Shown here: positions 46,034 to 54,743 of the stretch, in pieces
How positions within the stretch are numbered: the stretch's first letter is position 1
Layout of the letters: every line of letters starts with the position of its first letter
Assembly (NCBI RefSeq): GCF_902141855.1
Contig: NZ_CABFVH010000005.1
Span: forward strand, 124,001 to 188,000
DNA length: 64,000 nucleotides
Reading direction: 5' to 3'
Origin: Methylobacterium dankookense
GTDB taxonomy: Bacteria > Pseudomonadota > Alphaproteobacteria > Rhizobiales > Beijerinckiaceae
The notes under the pieces: model-generated
The model's input: the letters and a program-made list of their open reading frames with translations, nothing else
The model's database searches: none
What the model was told of the DNA's origin: nothing
Program-made: the position numbers and the translations under genes

Positions 46034-46393
46034 TCAGGCTCCCGCGAGCCAGGAGCGCGCCTCTTCGATGCGGGCGCGCTCGAAGACGCGGATCTGGGCG
46101 GGCGAGACGAAGTTGAAGGTCTCGGCCAGCGCCTTCAGCCAGGGCGCGTCGGTGACGAGCGCCACATGGCTCACGCTCTTCATCATCGAGAGGCCGAAGC
46201 GCGGGTCCTTGAAGAAGGCCGCCGGCTCCATGCCCTCGAAGGCGCGGATATCCTCCAGGAGCTTGAGCTTGCCGCCCTTGTCGAGGTCGGCCTTCATCGC
46301 GGTCATCGCCGCGTCCATCTCGGCATCGGTGATCTTCCCGTCGACCACGATCTCGGCGACGTTGGAATCCGGCTTCTTGGCGTAGCTGAGCAC
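46034..46393 (-). CDS. SpoIIAA-like STAS/SEC14-type domain protein
   Basis: A 119-residue single-domain protein (VAEIVVDGKITDAEMDAAMTAM; LKLLEDIRAFEGMEPAAFFKD; HVALVTDAPWLKAL) matching the SpoIIAA-like family (DUF3478). Members are small cytosolic proteins of unclear, possibly lipid- or protein-binding, function. Preceded by priA on the same strand with a 39-base gap. Confidence 0.85.
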   Translation of the reverse strand: MLSYAKKPDSNVAEIVVDGKITDAEMDAAMTAMKADLDKGGKLKLLEDIRAFEGMEPAAFFKDPRFGLSMMKSVSHVALVTDAPWLKALAETFNFVSPAQIRVFERARIEEARSWLAGA

Positions 46394-46432
46394 TGATCAC
46401 GCTCCTCGGGGGCGGTTGCCGGGACCACTCTC

Positions 46433-48820
46433 CTACAAAAAGCTCTGCGGGTCGACATCCACCGCGACGCGCAGGTTCCCGCGGGGCTTCGGCGCGCGGG
46501 CCAGCCAGTGGCGCAGGTAGCCCTGCAGGTCGATGTTGCGCTCGGTCTTCACCAGCAGGCGGAAGCGGTAGCGCCCGCGCACCAGGGCGAGCGGCGCCTC
46601 GGCGGGGCCGAGCACCATCACGCCGGGCGGCGGCTCCGCCGCGCGGGCGAGCGCCTGGCCGTGCGCCTCGGCCGCCTCGCGCTCCGCGGCCGAGACGACG
46701 AGGGCGGCGAGGCGCCCGAAGGGCGGCAGGCCGGCGGCCTCGCGCGCCATCACCTCCTCCGCGTAGAAGCGCTCGGCATCCCCCGACAGCAGCGCCGCGA
46801 TCACCGGATGCGTCGGCTGGTAGGTCTGGACCAGGGCCCGGCCCGGCCGCTCGCCGCGGCCGGCGCGACCCGTCACCTGCTGCAGGAGCTGGAAGGTGCG
46901 CTCGGCCGCGCGCGGATCGCCCGAGGTGAGGCCGATATCGGCGTCGAGCACGCCGACCAGCGTCAGGTGCGGGAAGTTGTGGCCCTTGGCCACGAGCTGC
47001 GTGCCGACGACGATGTCGCACTCCCCCGCCGCCACCGCCTCCAGCTCCATGCGCAGCCGCTCGGCGCCGCCGGGAAAGTCGCTCGACAGCACGATGACGC
47101 GCCGGTCCGGGAACAGCTCGGAGACCTCCTCCGCGATGCGCTCGACGCCGGGGCCGCAAGGCGTGAGGTTGTCGAAGGTGCCGCACTCGGTGCAGGCCTG
47201 CGGGCGCGGCTCGGCATAGCCGCATTGGTGGCAGACCAGCGCCTTGCGGAAGCGGTGCTCCACCAGCCAGGTCGAGCAGTTGCGGCAGCGGTAGCGGTGG
47301 CCGCAGGCCCGGCAGAGCGTCAGCGGGGCATAGCCGCGGCGGTTGAGGAAGAGCAGCGCCTGCTCGCCGGCCGCGAGATTCGCCTTGATGGCGTTGATCA
47401 GCGGCGGGCTTAAGAAACGGCCGCGCTCCGGCCCGTCGAGGCGCATGTCGATGGCGGTGATGTCGGGCAGGCGCCGTCCGCCGAAGCGCTCGGGCAGGCG
47501 CACGTGGCGGTAGCGGCCGCGCTCGGCGTTGACGCGGGTCTCGATCGAGGGCGTGGCGGAGGCGAGCACCACGGGGCAGCCCTCCAGGCGCCCACGCACC
47601 ACCGCCATGTCGCGGGCATGGTAGTGGACGCCGTCCTCCTGCTTGTAGGCGGCCTCGTGCTCCTCATCGACCACGATGAGGCCGAGATTCCGGAAGGGCA
47701 GGAACAGGGCGGAGCGCGCGCCGACCACGACCAGGGCCTCGCCCGCCGCCACCGCCGCGCGCAACCGTTCGCGCCGCTTGCCCCCGATGCCGGAATGCCA
47801 AGCGGCCGGGCGCACCCCGAACCGGGCGGCGAACCGGTCGAGGAACTGCGCGGTCAGCGCGATCTCGGGCATCAGGATCAGCGCCTGGCGCCCGGCGCGG
47901 ACGCAATGGGCCACGGCCTCGAAATAGACCTCGGTCTTGCCGGAGCCGGTGACGCCTTCGAGGAGGACGGCCCCCGCGCCGGCGCCGCGACCGGCCCCCG
48001 CTTCCGTTCGGGAGAGGGTTGGGGTGAGGGACGAGAATTGTCCGGAGTGGTCGCGTCGATCTGCGATGGGCCTCTCCTCCCCCTTGCGGGGAGGAGCCGG
48101 AGGTGGGGATGGTTCAGAAGGCACCGGGGCGCTCGATTCTGAGCCACCCCCACCCCTACCCCTCTCCGCGAGGGGGAGGGGACCCGCGCTGGACGGGTCG
48201 AGCGGGATTGCTGCGGTCGGCATGAGGAGCGCGGCAGCCGCCTCCTGCGCCTCCGACAGCGGCACCCGCGGATGGTCCGGGTCTGGCGGGGGTGCCACCG
48301 GCTCGGGCTCGACCGCCACCGCCTCCAGGGCGCCGTCGTCGATCAGCCCGTCCACCACGCCGAGCGAGACGCCGGCGCGCTTGGCGAGCGCGCTCTTGCC
48401 GTGGAGCGCCCCGTCGCCGGCCGCCGCCAGCACCTTGTCCCGTGCGGCCGTGCGGCGGGCGGGCGGCTTGCCGGACACCCGCACCGCGACCCGCGCGGTC
48501 TCGCGGGCGGCGGCCTCGTCGGGCAGGCGCAGCACGAGGGCGAGCGCCGAGCCCTTCGGGGCGAGGGTGTAGCGGGCGATCCAGTCGACCAGCCGGCGCA
48601 GGGGCTCGGAGAGCGGGGCCACGTCGACGCGGCCCGTCACCGGGCGCAGGTTCGAGCCGCCGGGGCTGTGCGACAGGCCCCAGACCACGCCCACCGTCTC
48701 GCGGGGGCCGAGCGGCACCTGCACCACGTCGCCCTCGGCGAGGCGCAGCCCCTCGGGCACGACGTAGCTGTAGGCCGTGTCGAGGGCCAGCGGGATCAGG
48801 ATCTCGGCGACGTCCGGCAT
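46433..48820 (-). CDS. priA: Primosomal protein N' (replication restart helicase) with in-frame insert
   Basis: A 795-residue PriA. The N-terminal 3'-DNA-binding domain (DTAYSYVVPEGLRLAEGDVV) is followed by a winged-helix region. Walker A is GVTGSGKTEVY near residue 289, the DEEH box VVDEEHEAAYKQE, and paired zinc cysteines in CRACGHRYRCRNC and CHQCGYAEPRPQACTECG. GTQLVAKGHNFPHL belongs to the helicase core. About 78 residues (roughly 202-278) of Pro/Ser/Arg-rich sequence interrupt the link between the winged helix and the helicase; their DNA looks like a dispersed repeat. All catalytic motifs are intact, so the protein is probably functional. Confidence 0.95.
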   Translation of the reverse strand: MPDVAEILIPLALDTAYSYVVPEGLRLAEGDVVQVPLGPRETVGVVWGLSHSPGGSNLRPVTGRVDVAPLSEPLRRLVDWIARYTLAPKGSALALVLRLPDEAAARETARVAVRVSGKPPARRTAARDKVLAAAGDGALHGKSALAKRAGVSLGVVDGLIDDGALEAVAVEPEPVAPPPDPDHPRVPLSEAQEAAAALLMPTAAIPLDPSSAGPLPLAERGRGGGGSESSAPVPSEPSPPPAPPRKGEERPIADRRDHSGQFSSLTPTLSRTEAGAGRGAGAGAVLLEGVTGSGKTEVYFEAVAHCVRAGRQALILMPEIALTAQFLDRFAARFGVRPAAWHSGIGGKRRERLRAAVAAGEALVVVGARSALFLPFRNLGLIVVDEEHEAAYKQEDGVHYHARDMAVVRGRLEGCPVVLASATPSIETRVNAERGRYRHVRLPERFGGRRLPDITAIDMRLDGPERGRFLSPPLINAIKANLAAGEQALLFLNRRGYAPLTLCRACGHRYRCRNCSTWLVEHRFRKALVCHQCGYAEPRPQACTECGTFDNLTPCGPGVERIAEEVSELFPDRRVIVLSSDFPGGAERLRMELEAVAAGECDIVVGTQLVAKGHNFPHLTLVGVLDADIGLTSGDPRAAERTFQLLQQVTGRAGRGERPGRALVQTYQPTHPVIAALLSGDAERFYAEEVMAREAAGLPPFGRLAALVVSAAEREAAEAHGQALARAAEPPPGVMVLGPAEAPLALVRGRYRFRLLVKTERNIDLQGYLRHWLARAPKPRGNLRVAVDVDPQSFL
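47985..48218. repeat. Repeat-like element inserted in frame within priA
   Basis: About 234 bases (78 codons) containing CGGGAGAGGGTTGGGGTGAG at 48008, CCCTTGCGGGGAGGAG near 48090, and CCCCTCTCCGCGAGGGGGAG near 48160. These inverted, low-complexity GA/CT-rich blocks are the kind found in intergenic dispersed repeats, not in helicase coding sequence. Length is a multiple of three and no stop is introduced in the priA frame. Edges are estimated from where PriA homology stops. Confidence 0.65.
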
Positions 48821-48883
48821 GGAACTCCGGCAGGGACGGAACGGGGCTCGTTCCGGGTCCGTACCATAGGCGGCCCCGCGCGG

Positions 48884-50023
48884 TCAGCGCGCGCGCAGGG
48901 AGAGAGCGGGCGGCAGGGCGCAGAGGCTGAGGACCACCATCACCCAGAAGGCGTGGGCGCCGAAATGCCCGTAGAGCGGACCGGAGGCGAGGGTCACCAG
49001 GGCGCCGGCGAGGCCGAGCCCGACGCTGCCGTAGAGGGCGAGCGCGGTGGCGCGCGCGCCGTCCGGCACGCTCTCCTCGATCAGCCCGACACAGGCGAGG
49101 TGCAGGAGCGCGAAGCTGAAGCCGTGCAGCGCCTGCGCCGCCATGAGCCAGGGGATCGCCACCGTCTGCGCCATCGCCGCCCAGCGCAGGGCGCCCGCGC
49201 CCGCGGCCAGTGCCAGGGCGTAGGCCGGGCCGATCCGGCGCAGGATGGGCGGCCCGAACAGGAGGAAGACCAGCACCTCCGCGGCGACGGATTCCGCCCA
49301 GAGCAGGCCCGCCGCGCCCGCGCCGATCCCGGCGCCCCGCCACAGGATCATCGCGAAGGCCTCGTGCATCGCGTGGGCGCCGATCACCAGGGCGGCCACC
49401 AGCACCATGCGCCGGAAGCGCGCATTGGCCGCGAGCGCGCGCCAGCCTTCCAGGCTCGCCTCCGCCGGCGCGGTCTCCGCCTCCGGCACGGCGCGGGCGA
49501 GCGCCGCGGTCGCCAGGAACAGCGCGCCCCCGGCGACGAGGGCCGCGCCGAGGCCGGCCGCCTCCACCAGCCAGCCGGTGGCGGCGGAGGCCGCGATGAA
49601 GGCGGCCGAACCCGCCCCGCGCACCCGGCCATAGGCGAAGGCGGCGCCCCCGCGCGAGGCGGCCAGCGCCAGCGCGTCGGCCAGCGGCGCCAGCGGCGCG
49701 GTCGCCACCGCGTAGACGAGGCCGGCCGCGAGAACCGGCCAGAAGCCGGCGAGCGGTCCATGCGCCAGGGCGGCGAGCCCGGCCCCCGCGGCGGCGAGCG
49801 CCAGCACGGCGCGGGCCGCCCGGTGGGCGTCGGCGTAGCGGCCGGCGAGCGGCCCGGCCACGAGCCGCACCAGCGTCGCGGTGCCCAGCACGAGGCCGAT
49901 CTCGCCCGGGCTCAGGCCCCGGGCGGCCATCAGGTTCGGCAGGAGCGGCGAGAGGCAGCCATAGGCCCCGTAGAGGCCCGAGAACAGGGCGAGGAAGCGG
50001 GGAAACCCCTGCGATGCCGCCAC
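48884..50023 (-). CDS. MFS transporter, HcaT/PPP-like family
   Basis: A 379-residue protein with twelve short hydrophobic helices in the pattern of the phenylpropionate-permease/HcaT MFS family (FSGLYGAYGCLSPLLPNLMAARGLSPGEIGLVLG; GRYADAHRAAR loop; LLWAESVAAEVLVFLLFGPPILRRIGP). The substrate is unknown. Same direction as priA with a 63-base gap. Confidence 0.85.
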   Translation of the reverse strand: MAASQGFPRFLALFSGLYGAYGCLSPLLPNLMAARGLSPGEIGLVLGTATLVRLVAGPLAGRYADAHRAARAVLALAAAGAGLAALAHGPLAGFWPVLAAGLVYAVATAPLAPLADALALAASRGGAAFAYGRVRGAGSAAFIAASAATGWLVEAAGLGAALVAGGALFLATAALARAVPEAETAPAEASLEGWRALAANARFRRMVLVAALVIGAHAMHEAFAMILWRGAGIGAGAAGLLWAESVAAEVLVFLLFGPPILRRIGPAYALALAAGAGALRWAAMAQTVAIPWLMAAQALHGFSFALLHLACVGLIEESVPDGARATALALYGSVGLGLAGALVTLASGPLYGHFGAHAFWVMVVLSLCALPPALSLRAR

Positions 50024-50057
50024 CTCGCCTCCCCGGCGCTCTCCCCGGCCTGCACCC

Positions 50058-50160
50058 TAGAGCCGCTCCCGATCGCGTTGCAATCGGGAGCGGCTCTAAG
50101 GTCTTGTTTTGACGCGCTCTCTTGCGCCGAACCGGTGCCCCCTTCGGCGGAGAGCGCTCG
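50058..50160. repeat. Family 1 two-hairpin dispersed repeat, copy C (most intact)
   Basis: The first hairpin is 16 bp, TAGAGCCGCTCCCGAT (50058-50073) with its partner at 50083-50098. A conserved TTGTTTTGACGC spacer follows, then a second hairpin formed by GCGCTCTC...CGCCGAA and TTCGGCGGAGAGCGC. Lies in the divergent space between the MFS gene and fbpC. Confidence 0.85.
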
Positions 50161-50245
50161 AGCACCGGATTGCGCCGGGTGGGGCGTCGGTTAAGGAACG
50201 CGCCTTGTCCTGCGCGGACGCGGCCGAGATCCATGCCCGATATCC

Positions 50246-51283
50246 ATGCCTGAGACGCCCCGCCTCGAACTCGCCGGCATCGGCTGCCGCTTCGGCGCCG
50301 TGCGCGCCCTCGACGATGTGTCGCTCGCGGTCGCGCCCGGCGAGATCGTCGGGCTGCTCGGCGATTCCGGCTGCGGCAAGAGCACCCTCCTGCGGATCGT
50401 GGCCGGGCTGGAGGCGCCGGACCGGGGCGTGCTGCGCCTCGACGGACGCGTGGTCGGGGCCGGCGTTCCGCCGGAGGCGCGCGGCGTCGGCATGATGTTC
50501 CAGGACTACGCCCTGTTCCCGCACCTGACGGTCGCCGAGAACGTGCGCTTCGGCCTCTCCGGACGGCCGCGCCGGGAGGCCGAGGCGGTCGCCGAGGGGC
50601 GGCTCGCCCAGGTCGGGCTCGGACCCCGCGCCGCGCGCTACCCGGACACCCTCTCCGGCGGCGAGGCGCAGCGGGTGGCGCTCGCCCGGGCGCTGGCGCC
50701 GGGACCGCGCCTGCTGCTCCTCGACGAGCCCTTCTCCAACCTCGACCGGCGCACCCGCGACCGGGTCCGCGCCGACACCCTCGCGGTGCTGCGGGAATCC
50801 GGCGCCACCACCCTCCTCGTCACGCACGATCCCGAGGAGGCGCTCGAGGTCTGCGACCGGATCGCCCTGATGCGGGCCGGGCGCATCGTGCAGACGGGCA
50901 CCGGCGAGGATCTCTACCGCCGGCCCGAGACGCCCTTCGCGGCGCGCTTCCTCGGCGATCTGGTGGAGTTGGCGGGCCCGGCCCGGGCGGGCGTCCTCGA
51001 TACGCCGTTCGGGCCCTTCGCGGCACCGGGATTCGCCGAGGGCGCCCCCGTCCGCGCCGCCTTCCGCCCCGAAGCGCTGAGCCTCGCCGCGGACGGCGTG
51101 CCGGCAAAGGTGCTGCGCCGGAGCTATCTCGGCGCCTGGCTGCGCCTCGACCTCGCGGTGGAGGGCGTCTCCGAGCCCCTGCGCCTGCCCGTGCCGCCGG
51201 ACGCGCCCTACGGGCCCGGCGCGGTGCTGGGCCTCAGCCTCGACCGCGAGGCCGTGTTTATTTTTGTCGATCCGGGGGATTAA
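50246..51283 (+). CDS. fbpC: Ferric iron ABC transporter ATP-binding protein
   Basis: A 345-residue ATPase of the FbpC/PotA-like class. Walker A is GDSGCGKSTLL, signature LSGGEAQRVALARALA, Walker B LLLLDEPFSNLD, H-loop LVTHDPEEAL. The C-terminal regulatory (TOBE-like) domain spans about 240-345. Paired with the binding protein gene downstream. The permease expected between them is absent; an FbpB-type permease lies at 27.7-29.4 kb. ATG at 50246; the ATG at 50233 is out of frame. Confidence 0.9.
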   Translation: MPETPRLELAGIGCRFGAVRALDDVSLAVAPGEIVGLLGDSGCGKSTLLRIVAGLEAPDRGVLRLDGRVVGAGVPPEARGVGMMFQDYALFPHLTVAENVRFGLSGRPRREAEAVAEGRLAQVGLGPRAARYPDTLSGGEAQRVALARALAPGPRLLLLDEPFSNLDRRTRDRVRADTLAVLRESGATTLLVTHDPEEALEVCDRIALMRAGRIVQTGTGEDLYRRPETPFAARFLGDLVELAGPARAGVLDTPFGPFAAPGFAEGAPVRAAFRPEALSLAADGVPAKVLRRSYLGAWLRLDLAVEGVSEPLRLPVPPDAPYGPGAVLGLSLDREAVFIFVDPGD

Positions 51284-51400
51284 AGGTAGATCCGCCGCGG
51301 ATACAGAGATCCAGTTTTTAACTGTTTCAAATCAAAAACTTAGAGCTTGATTTCGCGTAGCCGAGGCCGCTCTAGCTCCCCCGCCCAAGGGGAGAGACCG
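51284..51400. promoter_or_regulatory. AT-rich fbpC-fbpA spacer with inverted repeat
   Basis: 117 bases, strikingly AT-rich for this genome. AGTTTTT (51313-51319) and AAAAACT (51334-51340) form a 7-bp inverted repeat with a 14-base spacer. This could be a promoter/operator for fbpA or a weak terminator for fbpC. A role for Irr, RirA or Fur is conceivable but no consensus box is evident. Confidence 0.4.
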
Positions 51401-52426
51401 ATGCCGAGTCGATACGCGAACCATGCCGCCCTCGCCGCCCTCGCGGTGCTGGCCGCGGGAGCCGCCGAGGCGGCGGAGGTGAACCTCTACACCACCCGCG
51501 AGCCCGGCCTGATCCGGCCGATCCTCGACGCCTACACCGCCAGGACCGGGGTCACGGTCAACACGGTCTTCGTGGAGAAGGGGCTCGCCGAGCGCGTGGC
51601 CGCGGAGGGCGAGCGCGCCAAGGCCGACGTGCTGATGACGGTGGACATCGGCAACCTGATCGAGCTGGTCGACCGCGGGCTCTCCCAGCCGGTGAGGTCC
51701 GCCGCGCTCGAGGGCGCGGTGCCGGCCCCCTTGCGCGATCCGGAGGGCCGCTGGTTCTCGCTCTCGACCCGCGCCCGCGTCGCCTATGCCGACGCCCGCG
51801 ACCTCGCCAGCCTGAAGACCCTCGCCTACGAGGATCTGGCCGACCCGAAATGGAAGGGCAAGCTCTGCCTGCGCGCGGGCCAGCACCCCTACAACACGGC
51901 GCTGATCGCCCATTACCTCGTCAAGCACGGGCCGGAGAAGGCGGAGGCCTGGCTCAAGGGCGTGAAGGCGAACCTCGCCCGCAAGCCCGCCGGCGGCGAC
52001 CGCGACGTGGCCCGCGACATCCTCGCCGAGAGCTGCGAGCTGGGCCTGGGCAATTCCTATTATGTCGGCCTGATGCGCTCGGGCAAGGGCGGCCCCGAGC
52101 AGGTGAAGTGGGGCGAGGCCATCACCGTGGTCCTGCCGGCCTTCGAGGGCGGCGGCACCCACGTCAACGTCTCGGGCGCGGTGGTGGCCAAGCACGCGCC
52201 CAACCGCGACGAGGCGGTGAAGCTCCTCGAATACCTCGTCTCCGACGAGGCCCAGGGGCTCTACGCGCAGATGAACTACGAGTACCCGGTCAAGGCCGGC
52301 GCCGCGATCGACCCGCTGCTCAGCGCCATGGGCCCGCTCACCATCGACCCGACGCCGCTCGCCGAGATCGCCCGCAACCGCAAGGCGGCGAGCCTGCTCG
52401 TGGACAAGGTCGGCTTCGACAACTGA
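51401..52426 (+). CDS. fbpA: Ferric iron ABC transporter substrate-binding protein
   Basis: A 341-residue FbpA-type ferric-binding protein with signal peptide (AALAALAVLAAGAAEA) and mature start EVNLYTTREPGLIRPIL. Iron-ligand tyrosines are expected in GNSYYVGLM (about residue 220) and NYEYPVKAG near the end; both are present. It captures Fe(III) in the periplasm. ATG at 51401 follows AAGGGGAGAGACCG. Confidence 0.92.
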   Translation: MPSRYANHAALAALAVLAAGAAEAAEVNLYTTREPGLIRPILDAYTARTGVTVNTVFVEKGLAERVAAEGERAKADVLMTVDIGNLIELVDRGLSQPVRSAALEGAVPAPLRDPEGRWFSLSTRARVAYADARDLASLKTLAYEDLADPKWKGKLCLRAGQHPYNTALIAHYLVKHGPEKAEAWLKGVKANLARKPAGGDRDVARDILAESCELGLGNSYYVGLMRSGKGGPEQVKWGEAITVVLPAFEGGGTHVNVSGAVVAKHAPNRDEAVKLLEYLVSDEAQGLYAQMNYEYPVKAGAAIDPLLSAMGPLTIDPTPLAEIARNRKAASLLVDKVGFDN

Positions 52427-52477
52427 CCGCCCGGGAGCCGGGGCCCCGCTCCGGCTCGCCGCCGACGATCCGTATGT

Positions 52478-52696
52478 TCAGGGGCGCCCGGTCTGCTTCA
52501 GGCGCTGCATCACGGCTTCCGGAGAGGCGTAGGCTTCCTGGCGCACGGCGCTCCAGTAGCGCAGCGCGTCGAGGGGGATGGCCTCGCCGGTCACGGCGCA
52601 GCGCACGTAGGAGCCGGGCTTGATCACCCGCATGGTGCCGTCGCCGTACTCGACGACCGCCTCGCCGTTGGCCCCCCGCTCGTACCGGCCCAGCAT
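52478..52696 (-). CDS. DUF2093 family small protein
   Basis: A 72-residue protein matching DUF2093 (EAVVEYGDGTMRVIKPGSYVRCAVTGEAIPLDALRYWSAVRQEAY). Widespread in alphaproteobacteria, function unknown. The ATG at 52696 (MLGRYERG) is the family start; the frame is open upstream through repeat D. Confidence 0.85.
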   Translation of the reverse strand: MLGRYERGANGEAVVEYGDGTMRVIKPGSYVRCAVTGEAIPLDALRYWSAVRQEAYASPEAVMQRLKQTGRP

Positions 52697-52772
52697 CCCG
52701 CATCCTCGCTCGATCACCCTCCTCCATAAACCATTCCGGCGCGGAGGAAAGCGCGGGGCCGGTCCCTTCCGC

Positions 52773-52877
52773 TCAGAGCCGCTCCCGATCGCGTTGCAAT
52801 CAAGAACAGCTCTAAGTCTTTGTTTTGACGCGCTCTCTCCCGCCGAACCGGCATCCACTTCGGCGGAGAGCGCTCTA
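52773..52877. repeat. Family 1 two-hairpin dispersed repeat, copy D
   Basis: Keeps the left arm AGAGCCGCTCCCGATCGCGT, but the right arm of the first hairpin has diverged (CAAGAACAGCTCTA). The second hairpin is near perfect: GCGCTCTC...CGCCGAA (about 52830-52846) with TTCGGCGGAGAGCGC (about 52859-52873). Its last bases CTCTAG provide the TAG stop codon of ribF on the minus strand. Confidence 0.85.
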
Positions 52878-53867
52878 GTCCAGCATGGAGGGCGTGCGGT
52901 CGGCGGCGAGCAGGCGGCGGGATTCCGCCGCGTCGACGTCCATCCGGGCGACGAGGGCCTCGGCGCTCGCGAAGCGCTCCTCGCCGCGGATATGGGCGAC
53001 GAACTCGACGGCAATCTCCTGGCCGTAGAGGTCGCCCGCGAAATCGAACAGGTTGACCTCGAGGAGCGGCGCGCCGTCGTCGAAGGTCGGGCGGCGGCCG
53101 TAGCTCGCCACCCCGTCCCGCATCGCGCCGTCGGGCAGGCGCACGCGCACCGCGTAGATGCCGTGGGCGAGGTCGCAATCGGCGAGCGCCACGTTCGCGG
53201 TGGGGTAGCCGAGGGTGCGCCCGCGCTTGTCGCCGTGGCGGACGTGGCCCAGCACGAACCAGCGGTAGCCGAGCAGCGCGTTGGCGCGGCCCACCGCGCC
53301 GCCGGCCAGCGCCCGCCGGATCCCCGAGGAGGAGATCGGCTCGGCTTCGTCCGCGAGCGTCACCGGCTCCACGATGCGGCAGGACAGGCCCATCTCGCGG
53401 CAGAGCTCGGCCAGCACCGCGGGCGTCCCCTCCCGGCGCCGCCCGAAATGGAAGTCGTGGCCGATCACTACCCCTGAGAGGCCGAGATCCGACCGGAGCA
53501 GCCCCTCCACGAAGGCGCGCGCGCCCGTGCCGGCGAGCGCGGCGTCGAAGCGGCGCACCATCAGCCCGTCGAGCAGCCCCTCGCGGCCGAGGCGGCCGAA
53601 CACGATCTCCTTCGCCCGCGGGCCGGTGAGCCGGAACATCGGCAGGTCGGGCGCGAAGAAGGCGCGCGGATGCGGCTCGAAGGTGAGGACGAGGGCCGGC
53701 CGGTCTCCCGCCTCGCGCCGCACGGCCTCGGCGAGGACGCGGTGGCCGCGATGCACGCCGTCGAAATTGCCGATCGCCGCGATGCCGCCCCGGAGCCGCG
53801 GCGGCAGCGCCTCGTCCGCGCGGCAGATCGTGAAAGGCCGCCCGGCCGTCTCGTCGCCTGACGCCAT
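52875..53867 (-). CDS. ribF: Bifunctional riboflavin kinase/FAD synthetase
   Basis: A 330-residue RibF. The N-terminal FAD synthetase domain has IGNFDGVHRGHRVLAEA and ISSSGIRRAL; the C-terminal flavokinase domain has LGHVRHGDKRGRTLGYPTANV and LLEVNLFDFAGDLYGQEI. It makes FMN and then FAD from riboflavin. The stop codon and final residues touch repeat copy D. ATG at 53867. Confidence 0.95.
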   Translation of the reverse strand: MASGDETAGRPFTICRADEALPPRLRGGIAAIGNFDGVHRGHRVLAEAVRREAGDRPALVLTFEPHPRAFFAPDLPMFRLTGPRAKEIVFGRLGREGLLDGLMVRRFDAALAGTGARAFVEGLLRSDLGLSGVVIGHDFHFGRRREGTPAVLAELCREMGLSCRIVEPVTLADEAEPISSSGIRRALAGGAVGRANALLGYRWFVLGHVRHGDKRGRTLGYPTANVALADCDLAHGIYAVRVRLPDGAMRDGVASYGRRPTFDDGAPLLEVNLFDFAGDLYGQEIAVEFVAHIRGEERFASAEALVARMDVDAAESRRLLAADRTPSMLD

Positions 53868-54198
53868 CGTTCGCTTTGCGGATCGCTCGTGCGGGAGGGC
53901 GGGCGCGTGAAGCGAGCGCCCCGGAATCGGCGCGGACCCTGTCGAAAACCGGGGGCAGGGTCAAGCGCGCGGCGGCGCGAGAGGCGCATGGCCGGAGCCC
54001 GTTCGCGATGGGCGGGATGCGGATCCGCGCAGGTTTCGCGGCGCCCGTCCCAGGTTAACCGGTTCGCAATCCGACCAAGCCTATTTTCGCGGACAGGAGG
54101 CGCCATCGGGCATTGGCGCTTCACCGCAATGGGATCGCGCGGGAGATGGCCGCTCCTCACGGCCGCTCCTTATCGGAACACACTGGAGTCCTTCGTCC
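53868..54198. other. Divergent intergenic region between ribF and cheY
   Basis: 331 bases without a supported gene. The middle (around 54050-54090, GGTTAACCGGTTCGCAATCC and CTATTTTCGC) is less GC-rich and is the likeliest promoter zone for cheY. No recognised RNA or repeat; no FMN riboswitch is evident. Confidence 0.4.
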
Positions 54199-54582
54199 AT
54201 GGCCCTCGACCTCAACATGCCGATCCTCGTCGTCGACGACTACCAGACGATGGTCCGCATCATCCGCAACCTGCTCAAGCAGCTCGGCTTCGAGGAAGTC
54301 GACGACGCCTCGGACGGCACCGCGGCGCTGGCCAAGCTGAAGAACCGCAAGTACGGCCTCGTCATCTCCGACTGGAACATGGAGCCGATGACGGGCTACG
54401 AGCTGCTGCGCCACGTCCGCGCCGACGAGGGCCTGCGCACGACGCCGTTCATCATGGTCACCGCCGAGTCGAAGACCGAGAACGTCATCGCCGCCAAGAA
54501 GGCCGGCGTGAACAACTACATCGTCAAGCCCTTCAACGCGGCGACGCTGAAGTCCAAGATCGAGGCCGTCTGCGGCGCCTGA
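54199..54582 (+). CDS. cheY: Chemotaxis response regulator CheY
   Basis: A 127-residue CheY. Acidic pair in LVVDDYQTMVRIIRNLL, phospho-acceptor D in VISDWNMEPMTGYELL, switch T in MVTAESKTEN and K in YIVKPFNAATLK. It binds the flagellar motor switch when phosphorylated. Followed by cheZ after 161 bases. Confidence 0.95.
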   Translation: MALDLNMPILVVDDYQTMVRIIRNLLKQLGFEEVDDASDGTAALAKLKNRKYGLVISDWNMEPMTGYELLRHVRADEGLRTTPFIMVTAESKTENVIAAKKAGVNNYIVKPFNAATLKSKIEAVCGA

Positions 54583-54743
54583 CCGGCGTCACCGACGGAG
54601 CCGCGCCGGATCGCGGGGAGAGGGCGGCCCCGGCGGACCGGCCAGCCGAACACGATCCGAACCGGCGCCGGTGGCGCGCCTGCCGGAAGCAGGCGCGCGT
54701 GTCGAGAATGCCGGCCGGACGCTTGGGGTTTGAGGACACGACG

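Noticed and set aside
34206..52877. Family 1 repeats as a CRISPR array
   Set aside because: Copies are single, up to 30 kb apart, imperfect and palindromic, with no regular spacers and no cas genes.
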